Assembly (NCBI GenBank): GCA_934754655.1
Contig: CAKVIC010000014.1
Location: forward strand, 1 to 64,000
Origin: an uncultured Candidatus Melainabacteria bacterium
Lineage (GTDB): Bacteria > Cyanobacteriota > Vampirovibrionia > Gastranaerophilales > Gastranaerophilaceae
Direction of reading: 5' to 3'
Length of the DNA: 64,000 nt
The notes under the pieces were generated by a model that saw nothing but the letters and a program-made list of their open reading frames with translations, made no database searches and was not told the origin of the DNA. Of the stretch, positions 32,838 through 42,601 are shown piece after piece. The stretch's first letter is position 1. Every line of letters starts with the position of its first letter. The position numbers and the translations under genes are program-made.

Positions 32838-34979
32838 TTATAAATGGATTACCAAAATCGGATTGCCCGGAATATTTTTGAAAATATTCATATTAGTACT
32901 TTGTTTCATATTCAGTACATCATTTACGGTGCTTAATACAGCATCGTCAATAGCTTTTACACCACTACCTAGCTGAATACCTTTAACTTTAAATTTACTT
33001 TCTGCATTATTAAATTCTAATTCTACAGTAATTTTATTTGTTATCGGAGCTTTACTTATAAGAAGCAACTCTGATTTTAAATTCAATTGCAAAATTTTAC
33101 CAAGTTTCGTAAAATACCTCTTCGCTGAATTATTAGTTAAATACCCCGCTGGGACTTCCCAATTTATTGATAAATTTGAAACTAAAACCGTTGCATCAAT
33201 ATCTTTTTCAATAGCGTTGACCGATTCCAAATCTGTATCTTGTAATGAATCTACATTATCGACAGTTTCAACGGTTTCTTTTGGCATTGCTACATTATTA
33301 TCAACCTTTTGTGCCACTTGCAAATCTTTATCTTTATTTGGAGATTCTGGTAATGTATTATTAGAAAATTTTTGGAATCCAAAATATCCACCAACACCCA
33401 ATAACGCAACAATAGCAGTCATTAATAAAATTTTATTTCTTTTACTAGAAGAAGTGCGATTTGTATTAGATGAAATATTATATTCATCATCAACTACTTC
33501 ATTATTCTCACCAAACAAATTATCTAAAGAATCATTTTCAGAATTTTCTTGCTCAGTATGAGATTGCTCTACTATTTCATCAAAAACAGGTTCAATCATT
33601 TCATTTTCCGGCTCTTTGTATTCTCCTTCATCTAGAGCAAAAGAATCCTCTTCAGGTTCCAAATTATTATCTTCAATTAACGCGCTGGAATTTTCTTCCA
33701 TAGTCGTTTCATTCTCCACAGTAGAATTATCACCAGATACTTCATCTTCTTGAATTTCTAACGTATCTGATACATTATCATCAAAAACTTCATTAACAAA
33801 ATTAGCTTCTTCGTTTGTTGATTTTAAATCTGAATCCTCAACATGTTCAAATTCTAAATCCGTATCATCAGCCACGGATAACAGATTCGTATCATGCTCA
33901 TCAGAAGCATTTATTTCTAAAGGTTCTACCGAATCTTCTGTTGAAAAATCTTCTGTTATAGAATTTAAACTCGGTGTTGTTTGTGTTGTGAAATCTTCTA
34001 TAGAACCAGCTTCCGGTTCTTCTAACAAATTATCACCATCAATTGTTAAAGAATTGTCAATTTGTTCAATTTCTTCTAAAGAAGTTTCATTTTCAATTGG
34101 TTCAATATCTGAAAATGTATCATCATAATCCAGCGTTTGTATTTCAGAAGTTTCATCAAACAATGTATCTAAATGTTCTGTAATCTCGGTATTAGCTGTT
34201 TCTAAAGATTCAGTTTGTTCTTGTAATAAATCATCTAATGCGCCAGAAGAATCTTGTTCTTGTTCTTGTTCTTGTTCTTGTTCTTGTTCTTGTTCTGGTT
34301 CTTTTCCATCCACAATAAGCTCGTCATACGAAATATTTTTAAGAATTTGTTTGGCACTTTCAGCTTCTTGCAACATTAAACGTGCTTCGTGATCATTTAA
34401 TAAACGGGCTAGAAAACTTTTTAAATCTATTTCTGAATCATTATAATCTATAATCTCTGATTCCAAATCATTTTCAAAATCGACATTAGAATTGTGAAGA
34501 TATTTTTCTATATCATAAAACGACTTTAAATCTTCCGATTTTAGCCAATAATACCCATTTTTACAATTACTGAAATCAATATCTTCAGCATAAACAAAAC
34601 CTAAAACTTCAGCTTCTGTTAACTGTTTATCTATTTTTATAAACATATACGCTTGGGGTAATAAATCAAAATCTTTTTGCTCACATGGTATGCATAAATT
34701 TGAGTCATCAAAACAAAATCTAACATCAATATAAGCACCATTATAATATATATCAGAAATTTCATATTTTTCCAATATACTAGAAACATTATGTATGCCT
34801 GATTCTACATCGACGCTAGAAGAATCAAAGAATTTCTGCGCAAGGTGCGCTAACAAAACATTTGCAAATGCTCTTTTTCTTACTTCAGCTTCCTCTATAT
34901 CATAGCAAACTTTCTCTGCCTGCTCTATATCAGCTTCATCAATTATAAAACTATCGTTCACGTAAACACTCTCCCTCAT
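32838..34979 (-). CDS. Very acidic single-pass membrane protein with (Glu-Gln) repeat
   Basis: A 713-residue protein. A compact N-terminal domain (1-200) is followed by a long acidic disordered region that starts with seven Glu-Gln dipeptides, then one membrane helix (about 517-536, ILLMTAIVALLGVGGYFGF) and a C-terminal domain (about 594-713) that could be a TonB-C-like fold. With no signal peptide, the N-terminal acidic part should be cytoplasmic and the C-terminus outside. First gene of the operon with 31652 and 28687. The ATG has no ribosome site and lies just behind TATTAT; a GTG six codons later has AGGGAG upstream, so the start is uncertain. Confidence 0.78.
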   Translation of the reverse strand: MRESVYVNDSFIIDEADIEQAEKVCYDIEEAEVRKRAFANVLLAHLAQKFFDSSSVDVESGIHNVSSILEKYEISDIYYNGAYIDVRFCFDDSNLCIPCEQKDFDLLPQAYMFIKIDKQLTEAEVLGFVYAEDIDFSNCKNGYYWLKSEDLKSFYDIEKYLHNSNVDFENDLESEIIDYNDSEIDLKSFLARLLNDHEARLMLQEAESAKQILKNISYDELIVDGKEPEQEQEQEQEQEQEQDSSGALDDLLQEQTESLETANTEITEHLDTLFDETSEIQTLDYDDTFSDIEPIENETSLEEIEQIDNSLTIDGDNLLEEPEAGSIEDFTTQTTPSLNSITEDFSTEDSVEPLEINASDEHDTNLLSVADDTDLEFEHVEDSDLKSTNEEANFVNEVFDDNVSDTLEIQEDEVSGDNSTVENETTMEENSSALIEDNNLEPEEDSFALDEGEYKEPENEMIEPVFDEIVEQSHTEQENSENDSLDNLFGENNEVVDDEYNISSNTNRTSSSKRNKILLMTAIVALLGVGGYFGFQKFSNNTLPESPNKDKDLQVAQKVDNNVAMPKETVETVDNVDSLQDTDLESVNAIEKDIDATVLVSNLSINWEVPAGYLTNNSAKRYFTKLGKILQLNLKSELLLISKAPITNKITVELEFNNAESKFKVKGIQLGSGVKAIDDAVLSTVNDVLNMKQSTNMNIFKNIPGNPILVIHL
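34252..34299. repeat. Hexanucleotide microsatellite (TCTTGT)n
   Basis: Seven perfect TCTTGT units (34252-34293) and a degenerate eighth sit inside the 713-residue protein gene and encode Glu-Gln repeats. Unit number changes keep the frame. Confidence 0.92.
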
Positions 34980-35132
34980 TCAAAAGTATAATATCATATA
35001 AATTACGAAAAATCTACATGATAATTCTAGCTTGTAAAAACAGAATTTTAAAGATTTTTTAGAAAAACTATTGTTTTCGGGGCTTTTTTTACATTTATTG
35101 CTTATATTTATTAATTATAGTAAGATAATTTT

Positions 35133-35738
35133 ATGATTATAAAAACTTTTGTAGAACCACCTATTGATAACAATAATTATTTAATTATTGATGAAAAATC
35201 TAAGCAAGCACTATTAATTGATTGTTCTGCAGTTGATTTACAAATTACTAAAACATTGCAGGAATATAATGCTGAATTAAAGTATATTTTACTTACGCAC
35301 GGGCATTTTGACCATATTGCAGGAATCCGCAATAATCCAGAAATAAAAGTATTTATGAATAATGCAGATTTAAACTGGGTAAAAAATGTTAACACATACC
35401 TTCCGATGTTTGGCATGTCAGAAATTGCAATTCCTCGCATTGATGAATTTATTAAAGACGGAGATGAAATTAATTTAGGAGATTTAAAAATAAAAGTGCT
35501 TCAAACAGCTGGTCATACTCAAGGCGGCGTTTGTTATTTAATTAATAACGTTTTATTTACAGGCGATACTTTATTTAAAGGTTCTATTGGAAGATATGAT
35601 TTAGAAGGCGGAGATTACGCACAACTTGTACAAAATATCCAAACAAAATTATTTACACTACCTGATGATACTATTATTTATCCTGGGCACGGACAAAGTT
35701 CAACGATTGGCTACGAAAAAAAATACAATATTATCTAA
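35133..35738 (+). CDS. Metallo-beta-lactamase-fold hydrolase, glyoxalase II-like
   Basis: A 201-residue single-domain MBL protein. The zinc motif THGHFDHIAG has His56, His58, Asp60 and His61. TAGHTQGGVCYL, FTGDTLFKGSIGR and the final YPGHGQSS supply the other ligands. The glyoxalase II-like subgroup hydrolyses thioesters such as acylglutathione, but it lacks the C-terminal substrate domain of true GloB, so the substrate is open. No ribosome site is visible and TATAGT (35116-35121) lies 11 nt before the ATG. It converges directly on rarA with no gap. Confidence 0.88.
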   Translation: MIIKTFVEPPIDNNNYLIIDEKSKQALLIDCSAVDLQITKTLQEYNAELKYILLTHGHFDHIAGIRNNPEIKVFMNNADLNWVKNVNTYLPMFGMSEIAIPRIDEFIKDGDEINLGDLKIKVLQTAGHTQGGVCYLINNVLFTGDTLFKGSIGRYDLEGGDYAQLVQNIQTKLFTLPDDTIIYPGHGQSSTIGYEKKYNII

Positions 35739-36968
35739 TTAATCAATATACTTGCGATTAATCAACTCATCAGGCATGAATTGTTGTTCATAGTCAGGAT
35801 TATCATGCGAATAAACATACCCCACGCCAAATCCATATTTTTTTGCATCCTTGTAATGCGTATCTCTTAAATGCATTGGTGGGGGATAATCATTACCATT
35901 TTCAATATCAGCAAGCGCAGAATCAATAGCGACATACGCTTTGTTTGATTTTGGAGCATTAGCTACATATATAACAGCATTTGCAAGCGGTATTCTACCT
36001 TCTGGCAAACCTATTAACTCTACTGCTTTATAAGCATTTATTGCTATATTCATTGCATTAGGATCTGCAATTCCAACATCTTCAGCAGCACAAACAATTA
36101 ACCTTCTTGCAATAAATCTTGGATCCTCACCCGCTTCAATCATTTTAGCCAAATAATAAATTGCAGCGTTAGCATCTGAACCTCTTAAACTCTTTTGAAA
36201 AGCAGAAGCGCAATCATAATGTTCTTGAGTCGAATACCTTGTATTTCTCTTTTGTGTTATATTTTCTAAAATTTCAACAGTTAACAACCTTGAATCATTT
36301 GAGAAATTGCTTGCAAAATAGGAATTTTCAACCAAATTAAGTGCACAGCGAGCATCACCTCGAGCATTATTTACAATAAACTTTACAACCTCATCTTCAT
36401 ATTGAATTGGCTGATAATTTTCTTCTAAATATTTAAAACCTTTATTAATGATTTTAGCCATGCTTACATCATTAATAGGATTAAGTCTTATAACCTGAAC
36501 TCTTGATAATAAAGCCGGAACAACCTGAAAAGACGGGTTTTCCGTAGTTGAACCTATAAAAAACAATGTTCCATTTTCAATATGTGGAAGTAATGCATCC
36601 TGTTGAGTTTTTGAATAACGATGAATTTCATCAATAAATAAAATCGTTTTTTGACCATAACGTAAAGCTTCTTTTGCTTTTTCAACGGTTTCTTTTATAT
36701 CTTTAATTCCAGAAGAGACTGCTGAAAGTTCAATAAATTGCGCATTAACCTTTGTTGCTATAAGCCTTGCCAAAGTTGTTTTTCCACACCCTGGAGTGCC
36801 CCACAGGATGAGTGAAAACAAACGTTGTGATTTTAACAAATTTAACAAAGGAGAATTCATCGCAACAACATTTGATTGACCTAAAAAATCCTCTAATGTT
36901 TTTGGACGCATAATTTCTGCCAAAGGTACTTGTTTATTTGATTCTTCTAATTGCGTAAATAAATCCAT
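35739..36968 (-). CDS. rarA: Replication-associated recombination AAA+ ATPase RarA (MgsA)
   Basis: A 409-residue clamp-loader-like AAA+ protein that acts at stalled replication forks. It has Walker A GTPGCGKTT, Walker B ILFIDEIHR, sensor STTENPSF, and the C-terminal RarA tetramerisation domain with PPPMHLRDTHYKDAKKYGFG. The start is set at the ATG giving MDLFTQLEES, with TTGAGGT upstream; a longer frame from the TTG at 36986 would start on that site. Confidence 0.95.
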   Translation of the reverse strand: MDLFTQLEESNKQVPLAEIMRPKTLEDFLGQSNVVAMNSPLLNLLKSQRLFSLILWGTPGCGKTTLARLIATKVNAQFIELSAVSSGIKDIKETVEKAKEALRYGQKTILFIDEIHRYSKTQQDALLPHIENGTLFFIGSTTENPSFQVVPALLSRVQVIRLNPINDVSMAKIINKGFKYLEENYQPIQYEDEVVKFIVNNARGDARCALNLVENSYFASNFSNDSRLLTVEILENITQKRNTRYSTQEHYDCASAFQKSLRGSDANAAIYYLAKMIEAGEDPRFIARRLIVCAAEDVGIADPNAMNIAINAYKAVELIGLPEGRIPLANAVIYVANAPKSNKAYVAIDSALADIENGNDYPPPMHLRDTHYKDAKKYGFGVGYVYSHDNPDYEQQFMPDELINRKYID

Positions 36969-37038
36969 AATAATATTATACCTCAAATTTATACAAAAGA
37001 TTTTTTCACGCCTTTCTCGTCACATTAAGTTATTAACA

Positions 37039-37066
37039 TTGCCTTTTTATAAAATTTTAATATAAT
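37039..37066 (+). promoter_or_regulatory. Promoter of the 37073 gene, leaderless type
   Basis: TTGCCT (37039-37044), a 16-bp spacer, and TATAAT (37061-37066), 6 nt before the ATG. No ribosome site. Confidence 0.65.
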
Positions 37067-37072
37067 ATAGTT

Positions 37073-37723
37073 ATGAAGAGAATTTTAATTATTTTTTTAG
37101 CTATTATTCTGACATTGCCTGCCAATGCTGCTTTTTGGAACAAAAAAGATAAAGCATTAGAATTAGAATGCGAAGGAAAAGGTTATGCCGGCACACTACC
37201 TGATATAAAATCAAAATTTGCACCTAAAGAACAAAAAATAACAACGCCTATTTTTGAAGCAGAAAAAGATTTTAAGGATTCTTCAAAACTAAAACCCGTC
37301 CCAAAAGATAACCCTGCATTTTTAAATATTATTCAAAAAAAAGATAAAACTTCTGAATATGTAAATGATGCAAATGAAATAATATCAATAATGGAAAAAC
37401 TTGTTGATTGTATTGAAGATGAAGGAACTGTACAACTTTTTGTTACAAGAGCCAATGTTCTATCAATGAATCTTGATAATTTAGCAGAAAAATATGCAAA
37501 TCAACCGGAAGGCAATTATCTTTCTTTTAAGAAAATGATGCAGGTAAATGGGTATGTAAAAAGTATTTCTCAATTAAGAAAAGAAGCTCAAATTTATCAA
37601 AGGTACTTAGCTTATCAAACAACAGGCTCAATTTATAATCCTGAAAATATCAACGAACAATTACAATATTTACTAGAAGAACTTAATACTACAATTGTAA
37701 TGCTAAAAGCCGAGAAAGAATAA
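37073..37723 (+). CDS. Unknown secreted protein
   Basis: A 216-residue protein with a clear signal peptide (MKRILIIFLAIILTLPANAA, cleavage near residue 20). The mature part is helical and charged, with LECEGKGYAGTLPDIKSKF near the start and a C-terminal helical bundle (about 95-215). No family is recognised. There is no lipoprotein Cys at the cleavage site, so it should be periplasmic or exported. The start codon lies 6 nt after a perfect TATAAT, pointing to a leaderless message. Confidence 0.75.
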   Translation: MKRILIIFLAIILTLPANAAFWNKKDKALELECEGKGYAGTLPDIKSKFAPKEQKITTPIFEAEKDFKDSSKLKPVPKDNPAFLNIIQKKDKTSEYVNDANEIISIMEKLVDCIEDEGTVQLFVTRANVLSMNLDNLAEKYANQPEGNYLSFKKMMQVNGYVKSISQLRKEAQIYQRYLAYQTTGSIYNPENINEQLQYLLEELNTTIVMLKAEKE

Positions 37724-37798
37724 ATCATTTTTTTACTTAATTTAACACATTCATGCTCTTACTTTATGTTAAAATTATTTTAAAGAAGCGGGGGGAAT

Positions 37799-40396
37799 AT
37801 GAATTGTTTTTTTAGAAATCAACACGAAGCATTGTATAAGGCGACGAAACCTTATCAATACGTTGGCGGAGAATTTTTATCAAGAAATAAAAATTTTGAT
37901 AATTCAAGCGTTCGTTTTGCCTTTGTTTTTCCTGATAAATATGAAATAGGCATCAGCAATTTAGGTGTCAGAATCATTTATGATAGAGTTAACGAATATA
38001 AATATTTTGATACAGCTAAAAACAAAGAAATATCACCATTTATGGCTGATAGAGCATACGCTCCAGAAACAGATTTCACCCCGGAAGTTTTATATGCTGT
38101 TGAATCGAAACGTGCCCTTAAAGATTTTGACGGTATCGGGTTTTCACTCCAGTATGAACTTTCTTACCCAACAGTTTTAAAAATGCTTGAAATGTCAAAG
38201 ATTTCTATTAGAAATGATGAACGAAAAGAAAACGAACCCATAATATTTGCAGGGGGACCATGCACATTTAATCCTTTACCGATGTCTGAATTTATTGATG
38301 TTTTCTGTATCGGAGATGGTGAAGATATGATGGTAGAGGTTTGCAAAGTTTTAGAGCAAACAAAAGGGAAACCTCGAAAAGAACGCATTACAGAGCTTTG
38401 CAAAATTAAAGGTTGTTGGAACTATGAAATAAATGGCGTAAAAGAAAATGCCGTTCAAAAAAGTATTGCACAACTTACGTTAGATACAGCTACAACTTCT
38501 TATCCAATACCTTTTTCAAGTTCTGTGCAAGATAGAGCGGTTGTTGAAATTCGTCGTGGTTGCGGACGTATGTGTAGATTTTGTCAACCAGGACACGTAA
38601 CTTTACCTATACGAGAACGCTCTGCTGAAGATATTATTACTATTACAAAAAAACTTGTAAAAAATACCGGTTATGAAGAGTATTCATTGCTTTCGCTTTC
38701 TTCAAATGATTATTCAAATATAAATGAAGTTATAAAAGAGCTTGCATTAGATTTTAATAAAAAAAAGATTTCAGTATCACTACCAAGCCAACGCATAGAC
38801 GGTTTTAATTTAGAACTTGCAAAACTTACTCAATCTGTAAGAAAATCAACGATAACACTTGCTCCGGAAGCAGGTAGCCAAAGATTAAGAAATGTCATCA
38901 AAAAAAATATTTCAGAAGAACAAATAATTAATACAGCTTTAACATTATATGAAAATGGTTGGTCAAAAATCAAATTTTATTTTATTTGCGGATTGCCAAC
39001 CGAAACACTTGAAGATATGGATGAAATGGCTGAATTACTAAATAAAATCAAATATCGAGCAAAACTTTTAAAGCGTGAAAAAAATTTAAACCACGGATTT
39101 GAAATTACTTGTACACTTTCAATTTTTGTACCTAAACCATTTACACCATTTCAATGGTGCGGTCAAATGGATTTAGACGAAGTCACAGAGCATATTCACT
39201 ATTTGAAAGAAAAAACAAAGCATATTAAAGGTTTAAAAATCAATTATCATGAAAAATTTGTTTCTCAAATTGAAGCTGTATTAACCAGAGGCAATAAAAA
39301 TCTTTGCAAATTAATTGAAACACTTTATAAAAAAGGTTGTTACTTAGACGCTTGGGGAGAGCATTTTGATAAAAATACTTGGCAAGAAACCGCTCTAGAG
39401 TGTGATTTATCATTAAAAGAGCTTGCTCAAAAAACTTACAAACTAGAGGAAAAATTACCTTGGGATTTTGTCAATGTCGGATTAAACAAAGCTTGGCTAC
39501 AAAATGAATATAAACAAGCTTTTGAACAAGGCTGTGAATTTAACTTACAAAAAACTTGTGAACAAAATTGCGTTAATTGCGGAGTATGTAAAAATTTAAA
39601 CACAAAAAAAATTCTTGCACCTAAATACACTGCAACAGATGCTGCGCAAAAAATAGTTCAAATAGCACCACCTGATCCAACGCGGGCACATCCTGATCCA
39701 AATATCCCCGTTTATAAATATCGTTTAAAAGTTACAAAAAAAGGGTTGTTAAAATATTTTTCACACCTTGATTGGCAAAACACTTTTCATAAAGCTCTTG
39801 CAAGAAGTGGCATAAATATTGCGTATTCTCTGGGATTTAATCCTACAATGAAGGTATCAATGGGTGTTGCACTGCCTCTTTTTGCTCAAAGCGAAGGTGA
39901 GCTTGTTGATATAGAAATTTTAGACAATTTACCAGAGCAAGAAATAATTGATAGAATTAATAAAAATTTACCAATTGGAGCTAAAATCATTGAGATAAAA
40001 GCTGTTGAAAGATATTGCGATGCAATTGATGTTGTTGCACAATGGGCTGAATATAAAATTACACCTTACTCTAAAAGTATTGAAAATAAAGAGAATGAGC
40101 CTTACCCTCTTTACAATTTTGAAAAATTTAGGTATGATGTAGAAAATATTTTATCTTCTGATGAGATTTTAATCAAGAAGATAAACAAAAAAGGTATTGA
40201 AAAAATAACGAATTATAAAAAATCTATTGGTATATATAGATTTGATGATGGTAATTTGTTCATACACCTAAAAATAGGTCAAGGCTCAGATATTCCGGCT
40301 TTACGTGCCGATAATTTAATGGAACTTGTATGTAAAAATCAAATTTTTGATATAACAAGACTGAGATTTTTTGACGAAAAGTTAAGAGAGTTATAG
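37799..40396 (+). CDS. TIGR03960-type radical SAM protein fused to a DUF2344 domain
   Basis: An 865-residue fusion. The N-terminal part (about 1-240) resembles the B12-binding-like domain of such enzymes. The radical SAM core has the cluster motif Cys255-x3-Cys259-x2-Cys262 (RRGCGRMCRFCQPG), and a second Cys group follows near 583-597 (CEQNCVNCGVC). The C-terminal 230 residues (YRLKVTKKGLLKYFSHLDW..., SLGFNPTMKVSMG) are the TIGR03936/DUF2344 domain. The reaction is not known to me; the conserved link to RNase E/G suggests a role in RNA or ribosome biogenesis. rng follows after 17 bp. GGGGGG precedes the ATG. Confidence 0.9.
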   Translation: MNCFFRNQHEALYKATKPYQYVGGEFLSRNKNFDNSSVRFAFVFPDKYEIGISNLGVRIIYDRVNEYKYFDTAKNKEISPFMADRAYAPETDFTPEVLYAVESKRALKDFDGIGFSLQYELSYPTVLKMLEMSKISIRNDERKENEPIIFAGGPCTFNPLPMSEFIDVFCIGDGEDMMVEVCKVLEQTKGKPRKERITELCKIKGCWNYEINGVKENAVQKSIAQLTLDTATTSYPIPFSSSVQDRAVVEIRRGCGRMCRFCQPGHVTLPIRERSAEDIITITKKLVKNTGYEEYSLLSLSSNDYSNINEVIKELALDFNKKKISVSLPSQRIDGFNLELAKLTQSVRKSTITLAPEAGSQRLRNVIKKNISEEQIINTALTLYENGWSKIKFYFICGLPTETLEDMDEMAELLNKIKYRAKLLKREKNLNHGFEITCTLSIFVPKPFTPFQWCGQMDLDEVTEHIHYLKEKTKHIKGLKINYHEKFVSQIEAVLTRGNKNLCKLIETLYKKGCYLDAWGEHFDKNTWQETALECDLSLKELAQKTYKLEEKLPWDFVNVGLNKAWLQNEYKQAFEQGCEFNLQKTCEQNCVNCGVCKNLNTKKILAPKYTATDAAQKIVQIAPPDPTRAHPDPNIPVYKYRLKVTKKGLLKYFSHLDWQNTFHKALARSGINIAYSLGFNPTMKVSMGVALPLFAQSEGELVDIEILDNLPEQEIIDRINKNLPIGAKIIEIKAVERYCDAIDVVAQWAEYKITPYSKSIENKENEPYPLYNFEKFRYDVENILSSDEILIKKINKKGIEKITNYKKSIGIYRFDDGNLFIHLKIGQGSDIPALRADNLMELVCKNQIFDITRLRFFDEKLREL

Positions 40397-40413
40397 AGCA
40401 AAGGATTTAACAA

Positions 40414-42174
40414 ATGAAAGAAACATTAGCAAATAAGATTATTATTGCAGAACGTGATAATATTGCAGTTGTATTAGAAAATGGTAAAGTTGCAGAATTT
40501 TTCGTAAATCGTGGCGAAAATATTTTAGGCGATGTTTATTTAGCACAAGTAGAAAATGTATTACCAAGTATTGAAGCAGCATTTGTAAATGTTGGCTCTG
40601 ATAAAATGGGATTTTTACATGCTCAAGATGTTACCGGCAAAGGCTCGTTGCAAGATAAATTAAAACCAAAACAAAAAATCGTTGTGCAAGTAGTTAAAGA
40701 ACCAACCGGACATAAAGGACCTCGAGTTACAACAGAAATTTCTCTTCCGGGTCGTTTTTTGGTATTAATGCCAAATGAAGTAGGAGTTAACGTAAGTAAA
40801 AAAATTACTTCTGCAAAAGAAAGAGCCCGTTTAAAATCTGTCGTAAACCTTTTAAAACCTGTCGGAATCGGAGTTATCGTTAGAACAGAAGCTGAAGGGC
40901 AAACTGAAAACGATATACAAGAAGATTTAGAAATACTTTTAGAAAAATGGAATAATATTGTAACTTCTGCAGAAAGCATGACTCCACCAAGTCTTTTATA
41001 TAGAGACCAAGATTTATTATATAGAGTAATTCGTGAAGCTTGTACCGAAGATACAGAAGAAATTATTGTTGATACAGGTTTTGCGCTAAATCGTGTACAA
41101 AATATTTTGCAAACTTGGCACATGAACAAAAATATCAATGTCACTTTATACAAAGGTTCTGAGCCTTTATTAATGGCTATGGATATTCACAAAGAAATAA
41201 AAGCTGCTTTACAAATGAAAGTTAATTTGCCTTCTGGCGGATATTTATTTATACAAACTACAGAAGCACTTACCGTCATTGATGTTAACAGTGGTAAATT
41301 TACAAACTCTTCGACTCAAGATGAAACTATTCTAAAAACAAATATCGAAGCCGTTCATGAAATAGCGCGTCAATTGCGTTTGCGCAACATTGGCGGAATG
41401 ATTATCATTGATTTTATTGATATGACTAATCGCCTTGATAAATTAACAATGATGGAAGAACTTGAGCTTGCTATAGAATCTGACAAAGCAAAACCACAAA
41501 TTGGTCAACTATCAGATTTAGGTCTAGTCGAAATGACTCGTCATAGACAAGGTCAAGCCGTCAGCGAAATTTTTGCCAAAAGATGTCCGCATTGCCAAGG
41601 CAACGGTTACATTATGGAAGATATTAAATTTGCATCATCTTCAGCAGAAGGTGAATATCGCGCAAAAGCCGCAAAAATTAAACTTCCAATGGGAAACCGC
41701 AGAAATAATAAATTCAACAAATTTAACAACCAAAATCAAAAAGTCGAAACAGAAATTAAAGAAACTGAAATTCTTCAAGAAGAAAAAATAGAACAAATAT
41801 CAAATCCTTCTGTAGAAGCTCAACAAGAGGTTGTTGAAATTAATCAAGAAAAAGAAACCAAAAAGAAAAATACAAGAAAATCTCGTTATGACAAAAAGAA
41901 GGTTAAACAAGAAGTTCTAGATGAAAAATTAGCACAAACAGTAATTAATGAAGCTTCGCAAATTGAACCAATTATTGCTGAAAATGCTAATCAAGCAATA
42001 CAAGAAGAGCAAGTTAACGAAGAACCAGTAATTAATGACACTAATGAAAAAGAAGAGCAAGTAGAGGACATAAAAAAAGAAAAGAAACCAACTCGCTCAA
42101 GACGTCCAAATAGAAATTCTCAAAAACGAACTCGTACAACAAAAAGAAGTGCCAAAAAAGATGAAGAAGCTTAA
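40414..42174 (+). CDS. rng: Ribonuclease E/G
   Basis: A 586-residue endoribonuclease for rRNA and mRNA processing. An S1 domain (about 35-120) opens it. The DNase I-like core has the magnesium aspartates in TVIDVNSG (Asp290) and IIIDFIDM (Asp333), and the zinc-link CPHC lies at 391-394. About 190 further residues form a charged, disordered, Gln/Glu/Lys-rich tail ending in Arg/Lys-rich TRSRRPNRNSQKRTRTTKRS, which could bind RNA or partners. AAGGA precedes the ATG. It is co-transcribed with the radical SAM gene and overlaps the next gene by 14 bp. Confidence 0.95.
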   Translation: MKETLANKIIIAERDNIAVVLENGKVAEFFVNRGENILGDVYLAQVENVLPSIEAAFVNVGSDKMGFLHAQDVTGKGSLQDKLKPKQKIVVQVVKEPTGHKGPRVTTEISLPGRFLVLMPNEVGVNVSKKITSAKERARLKSVVNLLKPVGIGVIVRTEAEGQTENDIQEDLEILLEKWNNIVTSAESMTPPSLLYRDQDLLYRVIREACTEDTEEIIVDTGFALNRVQNILQTWHMNKNINVTLYKGSEPLLMAMDIHKEIKAALQMKVNLPSGGYLFIQTTEALTVIDVNSGKFTNSSTQDETILKTNIEAVHEIARQLRLRNIGGMIIIDFIDMTNRLDKLTMMEELELAIESDKAKPQIGQLSDLGLVEMTRHRQGQAVSEIFAKRCPHCQGNGYIMEDIKFASSSAEGEYRAKAAKIKLPMGNRRNNKFNKFNNQNQKVETEIKETEILQEEKIEQISNPSVEAQQEVVEINQEKETKKKNTRKSRYDKKKVKQEVLDEKLAQTVINEASQIEPIIAENANQAIQEEQVNEEPVINDTNEKEEQVEDIKKEKKPTRSRRPNRNSQKRTRTTKRSAKKDEEA

Positions 42175-42601
42175 AAAACAAATAAGTTTACTATTATTGA
42201 TGTTAATATTTATACCGCAAATTTCGTTTGCAGAACTTGACGGTGAACAACCTTTAGTTGAAAGACCAGCTGTTGAAGCGCAAAACGGCATTAGCTATGC
42301 AACAGAAGAACAAAGCAGAGAAAATGAACTATTACCAGAAAATACCGTTCAAAATGCCGTAAACACAGATTTTAAACAACCAATAAGTAAACGTAAAGTC
42401 GCAAAAAAATTCTTGTTAGCGATGTTTGGAGTTGCAATTTCATCCTTTTTAATATTTGCAATTTTAAGCTTATATAACAAATTACGTGATGGATTTTCAA
42501 ACAAAATTCGAACACCGGAAGATGAAGTTTCGTTGCAAACTCCAAATAATATGCGCAATGCTGTTAAAACGTTTTTAGAAATTACTGATTGGAAAAAATA
42601 A
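42161..42601 (+). CDS. Small unknown membrane protein
   Basis: A 146-residue protein with a signal peptide or first membrane helix (LKKQISLLLLMLIFIPQISFA), a disordered Glu/Gln-rich middle and a second membrane helix (about 83-105, FLLAMFGVAISSFLIFAIL), ending in a short cytoplasmic tail. No family is recognised. The ATG inside the end of rng is preferred; a GTG 12 bp earlier is also in frame. It overlaps rng by 14 bp and its stop codon abuts the rsmI ATG, so it is firmly in the rng-rsmI operon. Confidence 0.7.
   Translation: MKKLKKQISLLLLMLIFIPQISFAELDGEQPLVERPAVEAQNGISYATEEQSRENELLPENTVQNAVNTDFKQPISKRKVAKKFLLAMFGVAISSFLIFAILSLYNKLRDGFSNKIRTPEDEVSLQTPNNMRNAVKTFLEITDWKK

Noticed and set aside
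35739..36986. Longer rarA start at a TTG
   Set aside because: The TTG is part of the TTGAGGT ribosome site that serves the ATG at 36968, which gives the usual RarA start.
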